From Alkalibacillus salilacus (GTDB lineage: Bacteria; Bacillota; Bacilli; Bacillales; Alkalibacillaceae), in assembly GCF_030812915.1 (NCBI RefSeq), contig NZ_JAUSTQ010000003.1, positions 62,001 through 126,000 on the forward strand: 64,000 nucleotides of DNA, read 5' to 3'. This document shows positions 16,005 through 24,620 of the stretch, piece by piece. Numbering within the stretch: position 1 is the stretch's first letter; each line of letters begins with the position of its first letter. The position numbers and the translations under genes were made by a program. Under the pieces are notes generated by a model. The model saw only the letters and a list, made by a program, of their open reading frames with translations. It was not told the origin of the DNA and searched no databases.

Positions 16005-16583
16005 CTAAGCTGCTGGTGCCCAGCTTTCATCAATGACTTCATTGAACCATTCATCAAAGATTGTTTCGTCTGTGACATTTTCATCGCCATCCCACAGCAC
16101 CGCTTCACGTTTTCCGTTGTCTAAACGTGCAATGCTTTCACCTTCAATGGTTGGTGTTTGGAATGTTGGCGTTTCTTGTTTTGTTTCGAACGTTGATTCA
16201 CCAACGCCAAACTTAATACGGTAAACCCACACGAATTTATGGCCACCACGTGCATCATCGGCTTTGAATCCGATTGCTACATATGGCGCTTTGTCTTCGT
16301 CACCTTCTAACAAAACACCGTTATCAGCTACTTCTTTACCTAACAACTCTGCTTCAACCTCTTTTGGTAAATCGGTTGTATTGATTGAAACTGTTGCAGG
16401 ACCTTTTGCTGATTCACTAAATAACACTTGGTTGTCACCACGTAAGTTAGCACGGTTGACCGAACGTGAAATCGTCACGTTAATAGCAGGTGCAATCTTT
16501 TTCGGTTCTGTGTACGTTGTTGATGAATCATCTTCACTTTCAATCACTGCATAGTGTAAATCTTTTAATCCGTATGTCGGCAT
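16005..16583 (-). CDS. major tail (tube) protein
   Basis: About 192 residues from ATG 16583, which has GAGGAG 8 nt upstream; a GTG at 16592 overlaps that site. Features of phi13-type tail tube proteins: PTYGLKDLHYAVIESED, INVTISRSVNRANLRGDNQV, GHKFVWVYRIKFGVG, TFQTPTIEGESIAR. It polymerises into the tail tube. It lies between the tail-completion gene and gpG. Confidence 0.9.
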   Translation of the reverse strand: MPTYGLKDLHYAVIESEDDSSTTYTEPKKIAPAINVTISRSVNRANLRGDNQVLFSESAKGPATVSINTTDLPKEVEAELLGKEVADNGVLLEGDEDKAPYVAIGFKADDARGGHKFVWVYRIKFGVGESTFETKQETPTFQTPTIEGESIARLDNGKREAVLWDGDENVTDETIFDEWFNEVIDESWAPAA

Positions 16584-16588
16584 TAAGA

Positions 16589-16912
16589 TCACTCCTCATT
16601 TTTTGTTATACTGTACCGCAATGTTTTGCGGAATTTATTTAAGTCCTCATCAAAACCATGATTTTCTGTAATAAACATAAAGCCATCACCCGTCATGTGT
16701 TGGTGAATTTGATCGGCATAGTTGATGAAGTTTCCTTTTGTGAAAAGGTCAACTTGCACCGTGATGTTTTTACTCATCATCACATTGTCAGCGTTTTGAA
16801 GTGGTGTGCTCCAGTAGTTGAAGATAATGTACGCATCACTTACGTCACCTGACGTTATAAAGGCAACAGGCAACCCAATCGGTTCTAGTAAACTCCTAAT
16901 CCGAACATTCAC
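16589..16912 (-). CDS. tail completion/terminator-like protein
   Basis: 107 residues, MNVRIRSLLEPIGLPVAF, NITVQVDLFTKGNFINYADQI, KFRKTLRYSI. Size, strand pattern and position between the HK97 gp10-like gene and the major tail protein match small siphovirus tail-completion proteins. It overlaps the gp10-like stop by 4 nt. The exact family is inferred from position. Confidence 0.75.
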   Translation of the reverse strand: MNVRIRSLLEPIGLPVAFITSGDVSDAYIIFNYWSTPLQNADNVMMSKNITVQVDLFTKGNFINYADQIHQHMTGDGFMFITENHGFDEDLNKFRKTLRYSITKNEE

Positions 16913-17313
16913 ATCCTCAACTCCCTTCGAAGCACCTTCACATAAGCATCTAAGATTTTATCGACTGACTTTTCGTAAGCAATGCTGGCAAATGGTTTTG
17001 GTTCTATAAAACGATCGGCTATGACGTTGAAATAACCATGTTCATGCATGTATAGGTAGAAACCAGGTTGTTTTTTACCACCTTCTGTACCAACAAAAAC
17101 AACACAATTTTCAGGTTCAGTGCGTGTTAATGATTCCCTAGCTTCACCTGATCGTTCAGTTAACTCGTGTGCATATACTTCCTCTTGCATTGCTTCTAAT
17201 AGAATGTCGCCACCTTCACGTAACGCTTCATCTTTGGCTTTAGAATCAATCGTTTGTGCCATCCGATCATATTCTTGGATCAATTCATCTAAACCTCTAA
17301 AGTCAAGCTTCAT
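16909..17313 (-). CDS. HK97 gp10-like neck/tail protein
   Basis: 134 residues from ATG 17313 (AAGGTGATCAAT upstream); a GTG-type start at 17322 is possible. Typical pattern: FRGLDELIQEYDRM, EGGDILLEAMQEEVYAHE, RSGEARESLT, GFYLYMHEHGYFNV, RFIEPKPFASIAYE. Acts at the head-tail junction. Overlaps the head-closure gene by 11 nt. Confidence 0.87.
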   Translation of the reverse strand: MKLDFRGLDELIQEYDRMAQTIDSKAKDEALREGGDILLEAMQEEVYAHELTERSGEARESLTRTEPENCVVFVGTEGGKKQPGFYLYMHEHGYFNVIADRFIEPKPFASIAYEKSVDKILDAYVKVLRRELRM

Positions 17314-17617
17314 ATTGATCACCTTGCTTCTTCAAAACAAGCTCTATAAACTCACCTTTTTCATACGTGCGCTCGACATCATATTCTTTATCGTTGTATC
17401 TGACTAACGTTTCAAAATCATACTCAATCGATCGCACTTCAAACATGTGTTGCAGTTCCACGCCGTGTTGTTTAGCCATGTGGAATTCATTTGAGCGCAC
17501 TGACATACGATTAGCATAAATAAGACGCGATTCCCCTCTTTGTTCAGTGGGAAAACCCGCGTCATCTGTGCCTGTTGTCATTGGAATTAAATATAAAACA
17601 TCACCCCAGTTAGCCAT
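17303..17617 (-). CDS. head closure protein (SPP1 gp16-like)
   Basis: 104 residues. ATG 17617 is supported by GGTGATTACA. The beta-rich protein (DVLYLIPMTTGTDDAGFPTEQ, EFHMAKQHGVELQHMFEV, YNDKEYDVERTYEKGEFIELVL) matches the head-tail joining family. It overlaps the upstream connector gene by 8 nt. Confidence 0.85.
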   Translation of the reverse strand: MANWGDVLYLIPMTTGTDDAGFPTEQRGESRLIYANRMSVRSNEFHMAKQHGVELQHMFEVRSIEYDFETLVRYNDKEYDVERTYEKGEFIELVLKKQGDQYEA

Positions 17618-17900
17618 TGTAATCACCGACTAAACTTAAGTGATGTTTAAGACTGTTATATGCTTTTTCAAACCTTTCACCTTGTGGGTTGTCGATCCCG
17701 AAGTGGGCTTTACAGTACGTCACAATGGCTCGTTTAATTAACGGATCTATGTTATCGTCATCAGCTTGTGCCATATCAGACGTAACGCCTGCTGTAATTA
17801 AATCTTGACGTGCTGAATCAATCAAATCCTGTACTTCTTGAGTAATTGGAGCGTGACTACTTGCAACACGTATTTGATGTTTTACATCGTCAACTAACAT
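17610..17900 (-). CDS. head-tail connector (gp6-like)
   Basis: 96 residues, all-helical: DVKHQIRVASSHAPITQEVQDLIDSARQDL, LIKRAIVTYCKAHFGIDNP, FEKAYNSLKHHLSL. This is the pattern of Phage_connect_1 proteins that attach below the portal. It starts directly after the stop of the 89-residue gene (adjacent). Confidence 0.87.
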   Translation of the reverse strand: MLVDDVKHQIRVASSHAPITQEVQDLIDSARQDLITAGVTSDMAQADDDNIDPLIKRAIVTYCKAHFGIDNPQGERFEKAYNSLKHHLSLVGDYNG

Positions 17901-18170
17901 TTAATCACCACGCATTTCTTTAAGCGCCTTTTCAGCTTTTTCTTTTCCGCGAACTCGGTCACCATTCGGCAACTCATAATAACCACCACCGACATGTTTT
18001 GGTTCATTCGGTGGTTGCTTGCTTTTAGCTTCTAGAAAACCAGTATCATCCTCTAATAAACCACGATTGACAGCTGATTGAACACGATCTTTGTCGTTCC
18101 AATCAACTGTGTCGCCTGGTCCAAAACGTTCACCTGTGTGCTTATCCTTAAATCGTTTTAAGACTTTCAT
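17901..18170 (-). CDS. conserved small phage protein next to the capsid gene
   Basis: 89 residues. The N-terminal part (VLKRFKDKHTGERFGPGDTVDW) looks like a small beta-barrel. The C-terminal part has GGGYYELPNGDRVRGKEKAEKAL, a motif I know from many Firmicutes phages in the same place. A head-decoration or connector-accessory role is plausible but unproven. Confidence 0.65.
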   Translation of the reverse strand: MKVLKRFKDKHTGERFGPGDTVDWNDKDRVQSAVNRGLLEDDTGFLEAKSKQPPNEPKHVGGGYYELPNGDRVRGKEKAEKALKEMRGD

Positions 18171-18184
18171 CAGTTAAGCCTCCT

Positions 18185-19402
18185 TTATGCTGGAACTACT
18201 TTCTTAACACGCAAGAAACCGTTATGAGCAACAACGTTACCACCAGCCATAACAGAAGCACGGTGTGCAATCATACCTTCTTTGAACTTGAAGTCATCAG
18301 AACGCTTAACATCTAATTGAGAGAATACAGCCATTTCATAGTTTGATAGTGGACCATAAGCCATAACAAAATCACCATCTGCTGCTGTTTCTGTACCTGT
18401 TGCAGCACTATTGATAACATATTGAACACCGTTAATTGTGCCTGTGTTACCGTTATTAACCACTTCATAAACTTTTCTTTCATTCACATCTCGTAACATT
18501 GCAAACTTACGCACATCATCTTTAGATAGGATAAGAACTGCTTCATCTTCTACGTCCTCATCGCCACCATAAGAGTAAATGATGTTATCAAGCGTTGTTT
18601 CGTCAACATCCTCAACTTCGATGTCAGTTGCAGGGTTAATCGCATCCGCAGCAGTCGAGAAGATACCTGCAAATTCATTTGTTCCACCTTGTCCAACCAA
18701 GATCTCTTTTGTGGCTTTCTTACGAACAGCTTTACGAACACCATTTAGAACACGTTGAGCATAATCGGCGCGTGGTAGTTTTTCTACTTCTTCTGTAACT
18801 TCTGAATAAGCAGTCACTTTCGCTTTGTTGATATCTGCATAACCAAATTCATGTGTTACATCGAAGTACGGATCACCTTCAGCTGTATAGTTACCTTCAC
18901 CGTGTTGAATTTCGAACGGCACTTGATACGATTCGCCGCCATCTAATGGTGTTGACTGCACACGATCAATTAATGTCGATACTTGATTGAAGCTATCATT
19001 AATCGATGGTTTATCGTGATCTGGTGTTACAAGATTACCAGACGATACAGTCACAGCACGTTTTTCGAGTAAGGCTTTTCCGTGACGTTCATATACATCC
19101 GATTCATCTTCTTCATCTTCTTCAAAGTCATCCACAGATAAATTGAACGTTTCCACTGTGCGTTTCTCTTGTTTGCCTTCCTTGATATCTTTCAATTCGT
19201 CTTTGATGCGTTGGCGTTTTTCGTATTCTTCTTTTTCCTCTTTCAATTCACGTAGTTCTTTTTCAATCGCATCCACATCAGCATCATCTTTATCAAGTTC
19301 ATCTGATAGTTCTAACTGACGTTCCTCGATTTCCTTTAAACGACTTTTTTGCTCACCATTAAAATACTGTAAATTCAGCGATAACTGTTTCTTCTTTTCC
19401 AT
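18185..19402 (-). CDS. major capsid protein, HK97 fold
   Basis: 405 residues. The N-terminal 105 residues are a charged coiled-coil delta domain (LKEIEERQLELSDELDKDD) that serves as internal scaffold and is removed by the neighbouring protease, probably near KALLEKRAVTVSSG. The mature part shows the HK97 pattern (LIDRVQSTPLDGGESYQVPFE, ATKEILVGQGGTNEFAGIF, EMAVFSQLDVKRSDDFKF). AGGTTTTACA precedes the ATG. Its 5' neighbour is the protease. Confidence 0.93.
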   Translation of the reverse strand: MEKKKQLSLNLQYFNGEQKSRLKEIEERQLELSDELDKDDADVDAIEKELRELKEEKEEYEKRQRIKDELKDIKEGKQEKRTVETFNLSVDDFEEDEEDESDVYERHGKALLEKRAVTVSSGNLVTPDHDKPSINDSFNQVSTLIDRVQSTPLDGGESYQVPFEIQHGEGNYTAEGDPYFDVTHEFGYADINKAKVTAYSEVTEEVEKLPRADYAQRVLNGVRKAVRKKATKEILVGQGGTNEFAGIFSTAADAINPATDIEVEDVDETTLDNIIYSYGGDEDVEDEAVLILSKDDVRKFAMLRDVNERKVYEVVNNGNTGTINGVQYVINSAATGTETAADGDFVMAYGPLSNYEMAVFSQLDVKRSDDFKFKEGMIAHRASVMAGGNVVAHNGFLRVKKVVPA

Positions 19403-19418
19403 TGTAAAACCTCCAAAA

Positions 19419-20060
19419 TTATTGTTTTGCTAATTCTTTTAGGATATCCTTCTTCAACTCTTTCCGCTTTTCAGCACTATCCAGCGCCTTTTTCTCTTTC
19501 TCAGCCTCCGCCTCGAAATAGCTTCTAGCAGATAGAGATGTCGTATCATACGCGGGAATGTCCACCGCGCTTACATCATATAACTTCTTCACTTTACGGA
19601 TTGTGCGCGTGTGATTATCACGATCAAAACTTGCTTCAGCTACGGTAAACGCAAAACTCATGCGATCAATATAGCCACCTTGGATTTCTTCATACAAATT
19701 GCGACCTTCTGAAGTACCATCCAGTCGCGCTCGAACATAAAGCCCTTTATCATCAACGGATAATTGCAATGTTTTGTTACGCGTGCGCGCCATCACTTTC
19801 CCTGAATGATTATAGTTAAAAATCACATCACTCATATCCGCTTCTTCAAAGGCTTTATCATCGATTTGCTCTTTAAATTCCGTGTCACCAATCGTCATTA
19901 AGACAGTTGGTTCATCAAATGTTGCAGCATAACCCTCAACATATAACTGTTCATCCTCATCCGATTCACCTTCTAAAACTCGAATTTGAAATTCAGCAAA
20001 ATGACGAAATTCACGATCTTTACGTGTTAGCTTGTTCGTTGGATTCTGTTCCGTCATCAT
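19419..20060 (-). CDS. prohead maturation protease (S78/U35 family)
   Basis: About 213 residues; AGGAGGTGAG precedes two adjacent ATG codons at 20060 and 20057, inside the end of the portal gene (overlap about 40 nt). The core LYVEGYAATFDEPTV, the catalytic His in NYNHSGKVMART and the Ser in DRMSFAFTV match the HK97 gp4 family. The C-terminal lysine-rich helix is a likely processed tail. It cleaves the capsid delta domain. Confidence 0.92.
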   Translation of the reverse strand: MMTEQNPTNKLTRKDREFRHFAEFQIRVLEGESDEDEQLYVEGYAATFDEPTVLMTIGDTEFKEQIDDKAFEEADMSDVIFNYNHSGKVMARTRNKTLQLSVDDKGLYVRARLDGTSEGRNLYEEIQGGYIDRMSFAFTVAEASFDRDNHTRTIRKVKKLYDVSAVDIPAYDTTSLSARSYFEAEAEKEKKALDSAEKRKELKKDILKELAKQ

Positions 20061-21246
20061 TCTCACCTCCTGCACCTATTTCACTTTCATTAACCTCTTG
20101 TGTATCTAATCGGCGAATAGGTTTATCGCCATTTTCCACTGGTCCTAAATTTAAAATTCGGCGCCATTCATTTGGTGTCATAGCACCTCTATCCACCATC
20201 TGTAATAAGCTCATTTTTGTACGCATCGAAGCGTATTGAAGGGCGCTCGATTCAAATATAATGCGGTTGCCATGCGATCGCTCAGTACGCGTGAATATTT
20301 TCCGCGTAAATTCATCAGCGAGTTGCATCGCAATAGGTTGAATAACCGATTCATAATAAGCATTCCATTGATCTTCATCGTAATCGCTCGTGATGATATC
20401 CTCGTTTGTGTTGAAAAAGTGCATTATGCGTTTGGTTGCATTATTATTTTGTTTATCTTCAGGCACGTAATTTTGTGGTTTAACCTGTTCCAAATCATAA
20501 CTTGGATCCGTTGGAACAGCCCCGCCACCATTTTTTTCAATATCCAAATAGTTTTGTGTAAATCTTTCGAGCTGATCGTCCACATCTTCTGGTCGCAATT
20601 TGGACTTAAACATCATAATCCAACGAATGACTGCACTTTGTTTAATAGCTTTCATAATGCCCTGGTCAATCGTATTGACGACTTCCATTAATTGATTAAT
20701 TGCTGCTTCTGGCCGATCGCCAAACAACTGATGTTCGTTAAAATCTTGACGCAAATGAATGACATCAGAATACGGAACCGTCATGCGTTGACCATTCTCA
20801 AAATAAAAACGAAGATAAATATCTTCGCGTCCTTCTAACATATCCACTTGCATCGCAGGAATCGGGTAAACTTCTTTTGCTAAACCAAAATCATCACGTT
20901 TGATCAGTGCGAATGCGTTGTTGTTTAGCTCTAATTGTGTGGCTAACTTCTCTTGCAACATCTGTCCAGACATAAGCGGATTCGGTTCTTCTAACATGAA
21001 TTTGAGTGATCGACTTGGATTGGTTTCAAATTCACGCTCATTTTCTCGAATATGTTTAGCGACCAACTTGCCGATGGCCCTAGCTTTCGGTCGAATAGCG
21101 GCTCGAATGAGATCAGATTGATACATCTTGCCATTCCATTTATAAAAACCACCGCCACCATCCGTAATCATTTTCATCGATGTGTTTCCTTGTGGTTGTT
21201 GGTCGACCTTCTTTCCAAACATCCAATCAAATAACCCGATGATCAT
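20020..21246 (-). CDS. portal protein (HK97 family)
   Basis: About 408 residues. ATG 21246 sits just after a GGGGGGTG tract; GTG 21249 is possible. Motifs: FYKWNGKMYQSDLIRAAIRPKARAIGKL, PLMSGQMLQEKLATQLELNNNAFALI, VIHLRQDF, ESSALQYASMRTKM, MTPNEWRRILNLGPVENGD. It forms the dodecameric DNA gate. The gene order terminase-portal-protease-capsid is standard. Confidence 0.93.
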   Translation of the reverse strand: MIIGLFDWMFGKKVDQQPQGNTSMKMITDGGGGFYKWNGKMYQSDLIRAAIRPKARAIGKLVAKHIRENEREFETNPSRSLKFMLEEPNPLMSGQMLQEKLATQLELNNNAFALIKRDDFGLAKEVYPIPAMQVDMLEGREDIYLRFYFENGQRMTVPYSDVIHLRQDFNEHQLFGDRPEAAINQLMEVVNTIDQGIMKAIKQSAVIRWIMMFKSKLRPEDVDDQLERFTQNYLDIEKNGGGAVPTDPSYDLEQVKPQNYVPEDKQNNNATKRIMHFFNTNEDIITSDYDEDQWNAYYESVIQPIAMQLADEFTRKIFTRTERSHGNRIIFESSALQYASMRTKMSLLQMVDRGAMTPNEWRRILNLGPVENGDKPIRRLDTQEVNESEIGAGGENDDGTESNEQANT

Positions 21247-21279
21247 CACCCCCCTTTTTTCTTGTGTGTCAGAAACTAA

Positions 21280-21561
21280 TCAAATTACTTCATATTCTGT
21301 TTGTTCACTATCATTTACTTTTTGTATTACTTCTTCAAATGCACTTTCGGTCATGTTGTTTGGAACGAATCTTTCTACAATTTCTTCAAAGGGGAACAGA
21401 TAATTTTTAAGCACCTCTCCCCCTTCTTCTCTACTTGACACAGTTCCAGTTACATTGTTTAAATAATCTTCTTTTGTCATGTTGATGTGTGTAGGACAAT
21501 CGACTGCTGTACTAAAACGACAATATAACCCATTAGGTTGTTTAGCTATAAAACCACTCAT
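21280..21561 (-). CDS. conserved small protein between terminase and portal
   Basis: 93 residues beginning MSGFIAKQPNGLYCRFSTAVDCPTHIN, a sequence type I know from many Firmicutes siphoviruses in exactly this place. Two cysteines, acidic C-terminus. The function has not been established as far as I know. Confidence 0.75.
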   Translation of the reverse strand: MSGFIAKQPNGLYCRFSTAVDCPTHINMTKEDYLNNVTGTVSSREEGGEVLKNYLFPFEEIVERFVPNNMTESAFEEVIQKVNDSEQTEYEVI

Positions 21562-21572
21562 TTATAACCACC

Positions 21573-23237
21573 TCAAATCATGTTTTGATAATCTTGATAT
21601 TTGTCTTGATAAATCACGTAAGCGTTAAGCATGGCTGCCACACCATCAATTCGCTTAGTTTGCTGATTACCTTTAGCTGGTTGGATATTATCGTTTTTAT
21701 CAATATCCACAGACACGTTTGATAAATTCCATTTCGTGATTTGATTGTTGTCATAATTAACACGCTTTGCTTGTAAGTCAGCGCCCAAGTTTTTCATGGG
21801 ACCACTCAACGTCTTTTTACCTTGAATAACAGGAATCATGGCATCTTCACCAAAGTAACCCTGCATTTCTTCAACAAAATACGTTGCTGACCAACTATCG
21901 TAACCGATGAATGGTAGATATAAATCGTATTCTTCTTGTAATTCTAAGAACCAATCGGTCACAAATTTATAGTGAACTTTATTGCCTGGCGTTGTGCGCA
22001 AATAACCTTGTTTTTCCCAAACGTCGTAAGGTACATTATCTTGATTAACACGTTTTTCGAGCAACGCTTCAGGCAACCAATACATGTGCTTGTAATAAAG
22101 CGTATCGTCACCAGGTACTTGGAATAAAACGCATGCTGCAGTTAAGTCAACGGAACTTGATAAGTCAACACCACCAATGCCATATTTCGGCTGCAACTCA
22201 TTTAAGTCATACGTTGCTTTGTTATCGATATCTTCAAACGGTAACCAAGCCTCGTCAGACGTTTCGCGAATATTAAAATCCTTTGTCAGTAAATTCTTCA
22301 CCAACAAAGGATTTGCTTTTGCTTTATTCACTTTTCGTTCTAATTCATCGACTTTCTTAATCGTGCCAAGACCAGGATTGGCTTTGGGCCATTTCTCTGG
22401 ATCAGTCCACTCATTACGTTTGTCCAATTCATAAACAATCGGTAGCACATGATCATCATGATAACCGTTTGGATCATCGTAACCATTAATGATCCGTTCA
22501 GCTTCATCGTATTTAATATCGAATATACCTTCACGCAATGAACCAGCGGTTGATGTAATAATCGAAATAGGTTGTCGTCTGGCTGACATACCGTCAACAA
22601 TAACGTCATATAAATTCTTATCTTTAATTGCGTGTAGCTCGTCTATAAAACTACCATGTAAGTTCAAACCATCTAATGTATTGCTATCGCTTGAAAGAGG
22701 ACGATAACTACCATCGTTATAATCGGTTAATAATTCCGATACTAATGATCGTACACGCTTTTTTAAGGATGGTGATTTTTTAACCATCTTTTTCGATTCC
22801 AACCAAATGATTTTACTTTGGTCTTTTTTCGTTGCAGCACTTATAATTTCTGGACCTGGCTCACCATCTGCCATTAATAGATAGAGAGCGATTGCGCTAC
22901 TCCATGCCGATTTTCCATTTTTACGTGCGACAATCAATATAAATTCACGATATTTTCGTGTGCCATCTATGCGATGAACAAAACCAAATATCGCTGCGGT
23001 CATTGCTTGTTGCCATAACTCTAATATAAAAGGTTTACCACCCATTTCACCTTTTGAGTGCTTACAAAACTTTTCTGAAAAGTTAATTGCGTGATTCGCT
23101 TTTGCTTCATCATACTCATAAATCGAATCTGGATCGTCTATATCTTGAACTAGCTTCCGATAAACACGCTCAACCTTTTTGCTAACAGTAACTTCACCAT
23201 TTTGTATCTTCTCATAATAGGCTTTAATCGGATTCAT
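21573..23237 (-). CDS. terL: large terminase subunit
   Basis: About 554 residues from ATG 23237 (GGAAAGTG upstream); an upstream in-frame ATG at 23252 lies in the end of the small-subunit gene. ATPase: Walker A ARKNGKSA (about residues 104-111) and Walker B FIDELHA (about 196). Nuclease: GIGGVDLSSSVDLTA (about 347-361), VPVIQGKKTLSGPMKNL and a late Asp-rich region. It pumps and cuts DNA together with the small subunit. Confidence 0.94.
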   Translation of the reverse strand: MNPIKAYYEKIQNGEVTVSKKVERVYRKLVQDIDDPDSIYEYDEAKANHAINFSEKFCKHSKGEMGGKPFILELWQQAMTAAIFGFVHRIDGTRKYREFILIVARKNGKSAWSSAIALYLLMADGEPGPEIISAATKKDQSKIIWLESKKMVKKSPSLKKRVRSLVSELLTDYNDGSYRPLSSDSNTLDGLNLHGSFIDELHAIKDKNLYDVIVDGMSARRQPISIITSTAGSLREGIFDIKYDEAERIINGYDDPNGYHDDHVLPIVYELDKRNEWTDPEKWPKANPGLGTIKKVDELERKVNKAKANPLLVKNLLTKDFNIRETSDEAWLPFEDIDNKATYDLNELQPKYGIGGVDLSSSVDLTAACVLFQVPGDDTLYYKHMYWLPEALLEKRVNQDNVPYDVWEKQGYLRTTPGNKVHYKFVTDWFLELQEEYDLYLPFIGYDSWSATYFVEEMQGYFGEDAMIPVIQGKKTLSGPMKNLGADLQAKRVNYDNNQITKWNLSNVSVDIDKNDNIQPAKGNQQTKRIDGVAAMLNAYVIYQDKYQDYQNMI

Positions 23238-23241
23238 ATGA

Positions 23242-23601
23242 TCACTTTCCATCTACGAAGTCATCAAAACCATCGTCTGGATCCTTTGGCGGTTCATCGG
23301 GGAGCAAATCAAATAATTTATTATAGGCTGCTGTATAACGGTTAATCATCGTGTTGTAACTTTTTTGAGCTGGGTTCTCCACAAACATTTTCTGATTCCC
23401 TTGCTCAAGCTTATAAGTCGGTCCTTTGGTTTTAATATTATCTTCTAGTATTTGAAGCGTGATCGTCATGAAAGCAATTCGTTCGATTAACGGTTTCGCA
23501 ATTTTCTTCTTTTCTTCCGATATTTCTTCCAAGTTCTCATGAATTTTGTCTATTTCTTCAGCAATTAACTCATCTTGCTTCTTTTGTGATAATTTAGCCA
23601 T
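23242..23601 (-). CDS. terS: small terminase subunit (P27-like)
   Basis: About 119 residues (a GTG at 23613 would add four). Helical protein with PLIERIAFMTITLQILEDNIKTKG and KSYNTMINRYTAAYNKLFDLLP, typical of P27-family small terminases, and an acidic end. The start region follows a run of nine G on the minus strand. It overlaps the reading frame of terL slightly. Confidence 0.85.
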   Translation of the reverse strand: MAKLSQKKQDELIAEEIDKIHENLEEISEEKKKIAKPLIERIAFMTITLQILEDNIKTKGPTYKLEQGNQKMFVENPAQKSYNTMINRYTAAYNKLFDLLPDEPPKDPDDGFDDFVDGK

Positions 23602-23613
23602 TTTATTGTTCAC

Positions 23614-23709
23614 CCCCCCCCTTATGGAAAAATGACCTGTGTGTTCGTTGATGGTATGCGCTCGCTTGTTAGAGCCTCCCCCATTCCCAAATTTTCAGGG
23701 GGGAGTTCA
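23614..23709. other. candidate cos region
   Basis: Non-coding 96 bp between the HNH nuclease and small terminase genes, where cos sites lie in HNH-encoding cos phages. It contains a C/G-run inverted repeat (CTCCCCC ... GGGGGAG around 23677-23706, flanking an A/T core) and a nine-base C run at 23611-23619. Exact cleavage positions cannot be read from sequence. Confidence 0.4.
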
Positions 23710-24009
23710 CTAAAACTCTCTCGTTTCAATCAGATTTCCAAACTTATCGAATGAAAATCCATCACGAACAGGTAAATGAATCTTGTTATGTTCTTGGTTA
23801 TGACATGCATGACACAGTAGCTCAAGGTTATCCCACCCAAACGTAACGAACGGATCATTAACGTTGTCAGCAGTGATTGGTTCGATGTGGTGAACAACAT
23901 CACCTGGATAACCACACCGCTCACACAACCCATGTTGACTAGCCATATAAGCCTGTCTTAACTTTCGCCAACTTGAACTGTCGTATATTTTTTGTCCAAT
24001 ACGCTCCAT
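23710..24009 (-). CDS. HNH endonuclease (packaging-associated)
   Basis: 99 residues from ATG 24009 (GGGGAAATGATT upstream). Zinc knuckle CERCGYPGD, then VVHHIEPIT and NLELLCHACHNQEH give the complete HNH motif. Such nucleases next to terminase stimulate cos cleavage in several siphoviruses. It precedes terS. Confidence 0.9.
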   Translation of the reverse strand: MERIGQKIYDSSSWRKLRQAYMASQHGLCERCGYPGDVVHHIEPITADNVNDPFVTFGWDNLELLCHACHNQEHNKIHLPVRDGFSFDKFGNLIETREF

Positions 24010-24024
24010 AATCATTTCCCCTAT

Positions 24025-24058
24025 ATAAAAAGACACCCTGCTTTAGCAGAGTGCCTAG
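24025..24058 (-). terminator. terminator of the accessory-gene cluster
   Basis: On the minus strand GGCACTCTGCT-aaa-GCAGGGTGTC is followed by TTTTTATA. It comes directly after the 49-residue gene and before the HNH gene, closing the accessory region. Confidence 0.75.
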
Positions 24059-24060
24059 TG

Positions 24061-24210
24061 TTATAAGAATAGTAGTAATAAAATTGGAATGGTGATGAGA
24101 ATGGTTAGTAAGCAACCACATCCCATCATGTTATTGCCTGCCCCTTGCATTTCCTTACCCGCGTTTTGCATCGAATCGCCTATTTGTTCAAGCTTATTCT
24201 TCTCGGACAT
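24061..24210 (-). CDS. small single-pass membrane protein (49 aa)
   Basis: ATG 24210 is chosen because GGGGAGAACGG lies upstream and the homolog-like start MSEKNKLEQIG follows. An amphipathic N-terminus (GDSMQNAGKEMQGAG) precedes a C-terminal hydrophobic helix (CLLTILITIPILLLLFL). Similar short proteins are scattered in Bacillaceae genomes without known function. It is the last gene of the sigma-H-type unit starting at 24600, or has its own promoter. Confidence 0.6.
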   Translation of the reverse strand: MSEKNKLEQIGDSMQNAGKEMQGAGNNMMGCGCLLTILITIPILLLLFL

Positions 24211-24289
24211 GTTCCGTTCTCCCCTATTACATAACGTTTCCGTCATTGTAACATATTCTTCCTTTTTAAACGTTATGTATAAAGCAGTC

Positions 24290-24547
24290 TTATTTTTCTT
24301 CAATGACTATTTCTGGACCTTTGACGCTTCTGATATAAAATTCACCTTCAAATGAATAATCATTTTCGTTTGGTTCATCTATAAAATTCAGACTACCGAG
24401 AACAGTTTCATTGCGAAGTGAACTTATGAACCATCCAGTTATTTCACCACTATCGCTATTAATGTATAGCGTTTTATCTTCTTTAGTTACTTCGCCTGTT
24501 CCTTCTATAACCGAACCGTCTACAATCATTCTTGTAAAACGTCCCAA
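24290..24547 (-). CDS. hypothetical protein, accessory unit 5
   Basis: About 85 residues; start TTG 24547 (GGGAGGTG 8 nt upstream) or GTG 24556. It is beta-rich (GTGEVTKEDKTLYINSDSGEITGW, DYSFEGEFYIRSVKGPEIVIEE), like a small DUF of the OB/SH3 type, but I do not recognise it. The start codon lies 24 nt from the sigma-H-like element at 24572-24600. Expression at the onset of sporulation is an inference. Confidence 0.6.
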   Translation of the reverse strand: MGRFTRMIVDGSVIEGTGEVTKEDKTLYINSDSGEITGWFISSLRNETVLGSLNFIDEPNENDYSFEGEFYIRSVKGPEIVIEEK

Positions 24548-24571
24548 TCTAAACACCTCCCTTTATCGAAC

Positions 24572-24600
24572 CATTTCGACAAAAGGAGATATTTTCCTGC
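24572..24600 (-). promoter_or_regulatory. sigma-H-like promoter element, copy E
   Basis: GCAGGAAAA-N11-GTCGAAATG on the minus strand. The -35 fits RNAGGAWWW fully; the -10 has one mismatch (GAAA for GAAT). It includes the Spo0A-box heptamer TGTCGAA. Serves the gene starting at 24547. Confidence 0.6.
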
Positions 24601-24620
24601 ATCAAATTTCCATATAAGAG

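Noticed and set aside
23611-23619. Run of nine C as phase-variable tract
   Set aside because: It lies upstream of the terS start and outside a coding frame that would be switched; more likely part of the cos region or a sequencing-sensitive run.
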